Below, piece by piece: positions 61,613 through 64,000 of a stretch of DNA of 64,000 bases. The notes under the pieces are model-generated. The model saw only the letters and a program-made list of their open reading frames with translations. It ran no database searches and had not been told where the DNA came from. Within the stretch, counting starts at the first letter, position 1. Every line of letters starts with the position of its first letter. The DNA is from Natrarchaeobius halalkaliphilus. Its GTDB lineage: Archaea > Halobacteriota > Halobacteria > Halobacteriales > Natrialbaceae. Position numbers and translations under genes: made by a program. The stretch is from positions 62,001 to 126,000 of the forward strand of contig NZ_REFY01000002.1 of NCBI RefSeq assembly GCF_003841485.1, given 5' to 3'.

Positions 61613-62440
61613 ATGGAGTCGTCCATCGAGGAAATCGAATTTATCGCCAGCTCGAAACATCGCGTTGGGGTTCTTGAGGCACTCACAGAGGGAGACCATG
61701 ATCGAGGCGACCTGAAGTCGAGGACCGGAGCCCATTCCTCGACCATCGGACGTGTACTCAGTGACTTCGAAGAGCGGCGATGGATCGAACGAAATGGGCC
61801 GACGTATGAACTGACCCCGCTTGGTGAATTCGTCGCCGACCAGTTCGCGGACCTGTGCGACGCGATGGATATCGAAGGAAAGCTCCGGGATGTCTGGCAG
61901 TGGCTTCCGCGGGAAATGGAGGGGTTTTCACCGGAGTTGTTTGCAGATGCCGTTATTGCCTATCCACCCACTGGATACCCGTACGAACCCCTCGAACGGG
62001 TCATCCAACTGTACGAAGAGAACAACTCACTCCGCGGATTTGGGTCGACAATATTCAAAGGGGCTGCGTACGAGGTGTTCACTCGAGAGGCTCTCGACGG
62101 GATGGAAACGGAATTCATATACCCCGCAACGTGCCTGTCAGCGATCATCAACTGGAATCCCGAACTATTCCAGCAAACGGCCACCCTGGAACATTGCAAC
62201 ATCCTCGTTCACGACGACCTCCCCGACAGGCGACGGTGTGGCATCGATATCTTTGATGACCGTGTCGCGATTTGCTGTCACGATCCAGAAACCAGGGCCT
62301 TCCGTGCATGGTTCGATACTGCTGCACCCGAGGCCAGAGAGTGGGCGAAATCTGTCTTTCAGGAGTACCGCAGCGAGGCTCGGCCAGTCGACGAGGAGGT
62401 GTTGGCCACACCGGTGCCGGAGCAATTTACATCGCCATAG
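61613..62440 (+). CDS. HTH regulator with FilR1-like middle domain
   Basis: A 275-residue transcriptional regulator. The N-terminal winged helix reads IASSKHRVGVLEALTEGDHD and LKSRTGAHSSTIGRVLSDFE (about residues 12-60). The large C-terminal part (about 95-270) resembles the ligand-sensing domain of the methanogen FilR1/haloarchaeal regulator family. ATG 61613 is used; a GTG five codons upstream is possible. The neighbouring hydrolase may be its target or just adjacent. Confidence 0.82.
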   Translation: MESSIEEIEFIASSKHRVGVLEALTEGDHDRGDLKSRTGAHSSTIGRVLSDFEERRWIERNGPTYELTPLGEFVADQFADLCDAMDIEGKLRDVWQWLPREMEGFSPELFADAVIAYPPTGYPYEPLERVIQLYEENNSLRGFGSTIFKGAAYEVFTREALDGMETEFIYPATCLSAIINWNPELFQQTATLEHCNILVHDDLPDRRRCGIDIFDDRVAICCHDPETRAFRAWFDTAAPEAREWAKSVFQEYRSEARPVDEEVLATPVPEQFTSP

Positions 62441-62551
62441 AAGACCAGACCGATGCGTCTATGCGGTTCGGTTGCACGCCATGCAATATTTCACTAAATA
62501 GTCTCATTATCGTACATCTCGTCGTCCCACGTGCAGAAAGGTGATCGACCC

Positions 62552-63391
62552 ATGGCCGAAATCACAGGATCCGACACGGGAAATAAAATCGAAACAATCA
62601 CGTCCCCGGATGGGACCGAAATTGCCTACAAACGAACCGGGAGTGGACCGCCGCTCGTGCTCGTCCACGGTGCGGACGTCGACCACAGGTTCTGGGACGT
62701 CTCCGGAGTGCGACAATCCCTCGCGGAACACCACACGGTCTACGCGATGGACCGTCGCGGCCACGGCGAGAGCGAGCACCCCGACGAGTTCGAACTGGAC
62801 CGGGAGTTCGAGGACATTGTCGCGGTCGTCGACTCGATCGACGAGCCCGTGCATCTTGTCGGGGAGTCCGGCGGCGCGTTCTCCTCGCTGGAGGCCGTCT
62901 TGCGAACCGACAACGTCCGTACACTGACCCTGCACGAACCCCCCGTTCCGGGGTTCGAAGACGCTCCCGCCCGCGAGGGCTTCGAGACGATGGTCGACAT
63001 GTTGGACGAGGGGGACCGCGATCGGGCGCTGGCGACCTTCCTGGAAGGGCCCGCTGGGGCCACGCCGGAGGAAGTCGAGCAATTGCGCAATCATCCCATT
63101 TGGCCGGAATACGTGGCGACCTTCATCGAAACCGTGATCCCCAAGATGGAGGCCGAAGCCGAAGCCGACTACCAGTTCGACCCGGACCGGTTCGCACAGC
63201 TGACCGTCCCGACGCTGCTGTTGGCCGCCAGCGAGACCGCCGAGTGGCTTCTCGACGCAACGGACGCGGTCGCCGACGCGCTCCCGAACGCCCGCGTCGT
63301 CAGCATCGACGGATACGGCCACGGAGCAGTCGCCAGCGCACCGGACTGGTTCACGAGCGAAGTACTCGTATTCGTGCGTGAATCGCACTGA
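62552..63391 (+). CDS. Alpha/beta hydrolase
   Basis: A 279-residue hydrolase of the canonical fold. The oxyanion region is LVLVHGADVDHRFWD. The nucleophile elbow is GESGG with Ser106, an aspartate is expected after strand 6 or 7 (the PTLLLAASETAEWLLD segment), and the catalytic histidine is His257 (GYGHGAV). No signal peptide, so cytoplasmic. The substrate is unknown. Base composition is core-like, unlike the gap upstream of the regulator. Confidence 0.87.
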   Translation: MAEITGSDTGNKIETITSPDGTEIAYKRTGSGPPLVLVHGADVDHRFWDVSGVRQSLAEHHTVYAMDRRGHGESEHPDEFELDREFEDIVAVVDSIDEPVHLVGESGGAFSSLEAVLRTDNVRTLTLHEPPVPGFEDAPAREGFETMVDMLDEGDRDRALATFLEGPAGATPEEVEQLRNHPIWPEYVATFIETVIPKMEAEAEADYQFDPDRFAQLTVPTLLLAASETAEWLLDATDAVADALPNARVVSIDGYGHGAVASAPDWFTSEVLVFVRESH

Positions 63392-63575
63392 CGGTTCAGC
63401 AACCGTCTCCGACCTTCCACAGGGTCCGTTTTTGCTGACTATAGCCTCTAAGTCTTGTACGACGATTCCAACACGTCTATTATCTATCACACTGGGAAGT
63501 ATGAGAATCGACGCTAATCCCTATGATCGATGGAACACAGATCCGTCCGCTCGAGTAGATCGAGTCCCGACCAGA

Positions 63576-64000
63576 TCACGACGGACAACCTGTCGAACCG
63601 GCAACCGTAGTCGCCAGGGCTTGCTCGTCTCCGTCGACATCCGGCGTGAGTTCGTACCGGACGTCCCCGCAGTGCCAGACGAGAGTCGTCCCCATCGGCG
63701 TCGAGACGAACGAGCCGTCGACGTCGCCGACGCTCTCCTCCAGAACGTCCTCGGGATCGTACGTCGGAGGCCGTTCGGTGATGCGGCCCTGTAGCGAGTC
63801 GTCGGCGAGCTCGTCACCGTCCCGGTAGAGGAACTGAACGGTCGCATCGCCCTCGAACTCGTTTGCCGTTACGAGCTCGAGGTCGAACGCCTCGGGCGGG
63901 GTCGGCTCCGCGATCGGAAACGGAACGGCGTCGGCAGCCTCCGCGAACGTCGAGACGTCGTCAGATTCGGCGGGTTCGTAGATATCGGTTCCGTCCGGCG
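63576..64000 (-). CDS. C-terminal part of an exported LolA-like protein
   Basis: Frame entering from the right edge of the window, 141 residues visible, with no start. It reads TFAEAADAVPFPIAEPTPPE, then VQFLYRDGDELADDSLQGRI and GTTLVWHCGDVRYELTPDVD, ending TTVAGSTGCPS. The strand-rich pattern recalls C-terminal halves of haloarchaeal outer-membrane-lipoprotein-carrier-like or DUF4367-type proteins. The N-terminus, which would show a signal peptide, lies outside. The 63392-63575 gap holds nothing that I recognise. Confidence 0.55.
   Translation of the reverse strand, partial: PDGTDIYEPAESDDVSTFAEAADAVPFPIAEPTPPEAFDLELVTANEFEGDATVQFLYRDGDELADDSLQGRITERPPTYDPEDVLEESVGDVDGSFVSTPMGTTLVWHCGDVRYELTPDVDGDEQALATTVAGSTGCPS

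Noticed and set aside
1-64000. CRISPR arrays or intact insertion sequences
   Set aside because: No regularly spaced repeats and no full transposase gene were found on either strand.

Overview
The window is a 64 kb piece of a haloarchaeal (class Halobacteria) chromosome. The evidence is a high G+C content, very acidic proteins, TATA boxes about 25-30 bases upstream of start codons with little or no leader, archaeal-type ribosomal protein and RNA polymerase subunit genes, haloarchaeal families of unknown function, and tRNA genes without an encoded CCA. I cannot name the genus from sequence alone. There is no CRISPR array, no rRNA gene and no intact insertion sequence.

Layout: 0-2.6 kb is the de novo NAD operon nadA(partial)-nadB-nadC. 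2.7-13.4 kb is a mixed housekeeping stretch: arylamine N-acetyltransferase, a tiny three-gene minus-strand cluster, ferredoxin, isocitrate dehydrogenase, methionine aminopeptidase, a HIT hydrolase, tRNA methylthiotransferase, an AI-2E-type transporter, and DUF547 plus HNH-like proteins. 13.8-17 kb is the class II ribonucleotide reductase. 17.1-25.8 kb holds a conserved information-processing group read on the minus strand (rpl21e, rpoF, a DUF655 protein, rsmA/ksgA, a HemK2-type methylase) and the aEF-1 beta/zinc-finger pair. 26-36.5 kb contains nreA, purA, a second AI-2E-type transporter, an 840-residue acidic multidomain protein and an iron-box-controlled ABC ATPase.

The region from about 36.6 to 40.1 kb is accessory and decayed. 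It has a pilus-ATPase fragment, a tRNA-Gly with an integrase-like remnant beside it, a two-gene regulator/toxin-like pair whose second gene carries an in-frame stop, and an AT-richer lipoprotein gene. 40.1-54.5 kb returns to core genes: a PQQ-type beta-propeller lipoprotein, the C/D-box methylation pair flpA-nop5, an APC transporter fused to stress-protein domains, DUF63, inositol monophosphatase, moaA, and a DUF7519-DUF58-DUF4129 membrane cluster. Two related 79-80 bp hairpin elements sit in intergenic gaps here.

54.7-61.1 kb is the archaeal ribosomal/RNA polymerase operon: tRNA-Ser, rps13, rps4, rps11, rpoD, tRNA-Leu, rpl18e, rpl13, rps9, rpoN, rpoK, eno, rps2. It is interrupted after tRNA-Leu by a short direct repeat of the tRNA 3' end, the footprint expected of a lost integrated element. 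The window ends with a regulator, an alpha/beta hydrolase and a partial secreted-type protein.

Tiny genes are a theme. At least four small zinc-finger proteins and several membrane proteins under 60 residues can be read, some below the size cut-off of ordinary gene finders.
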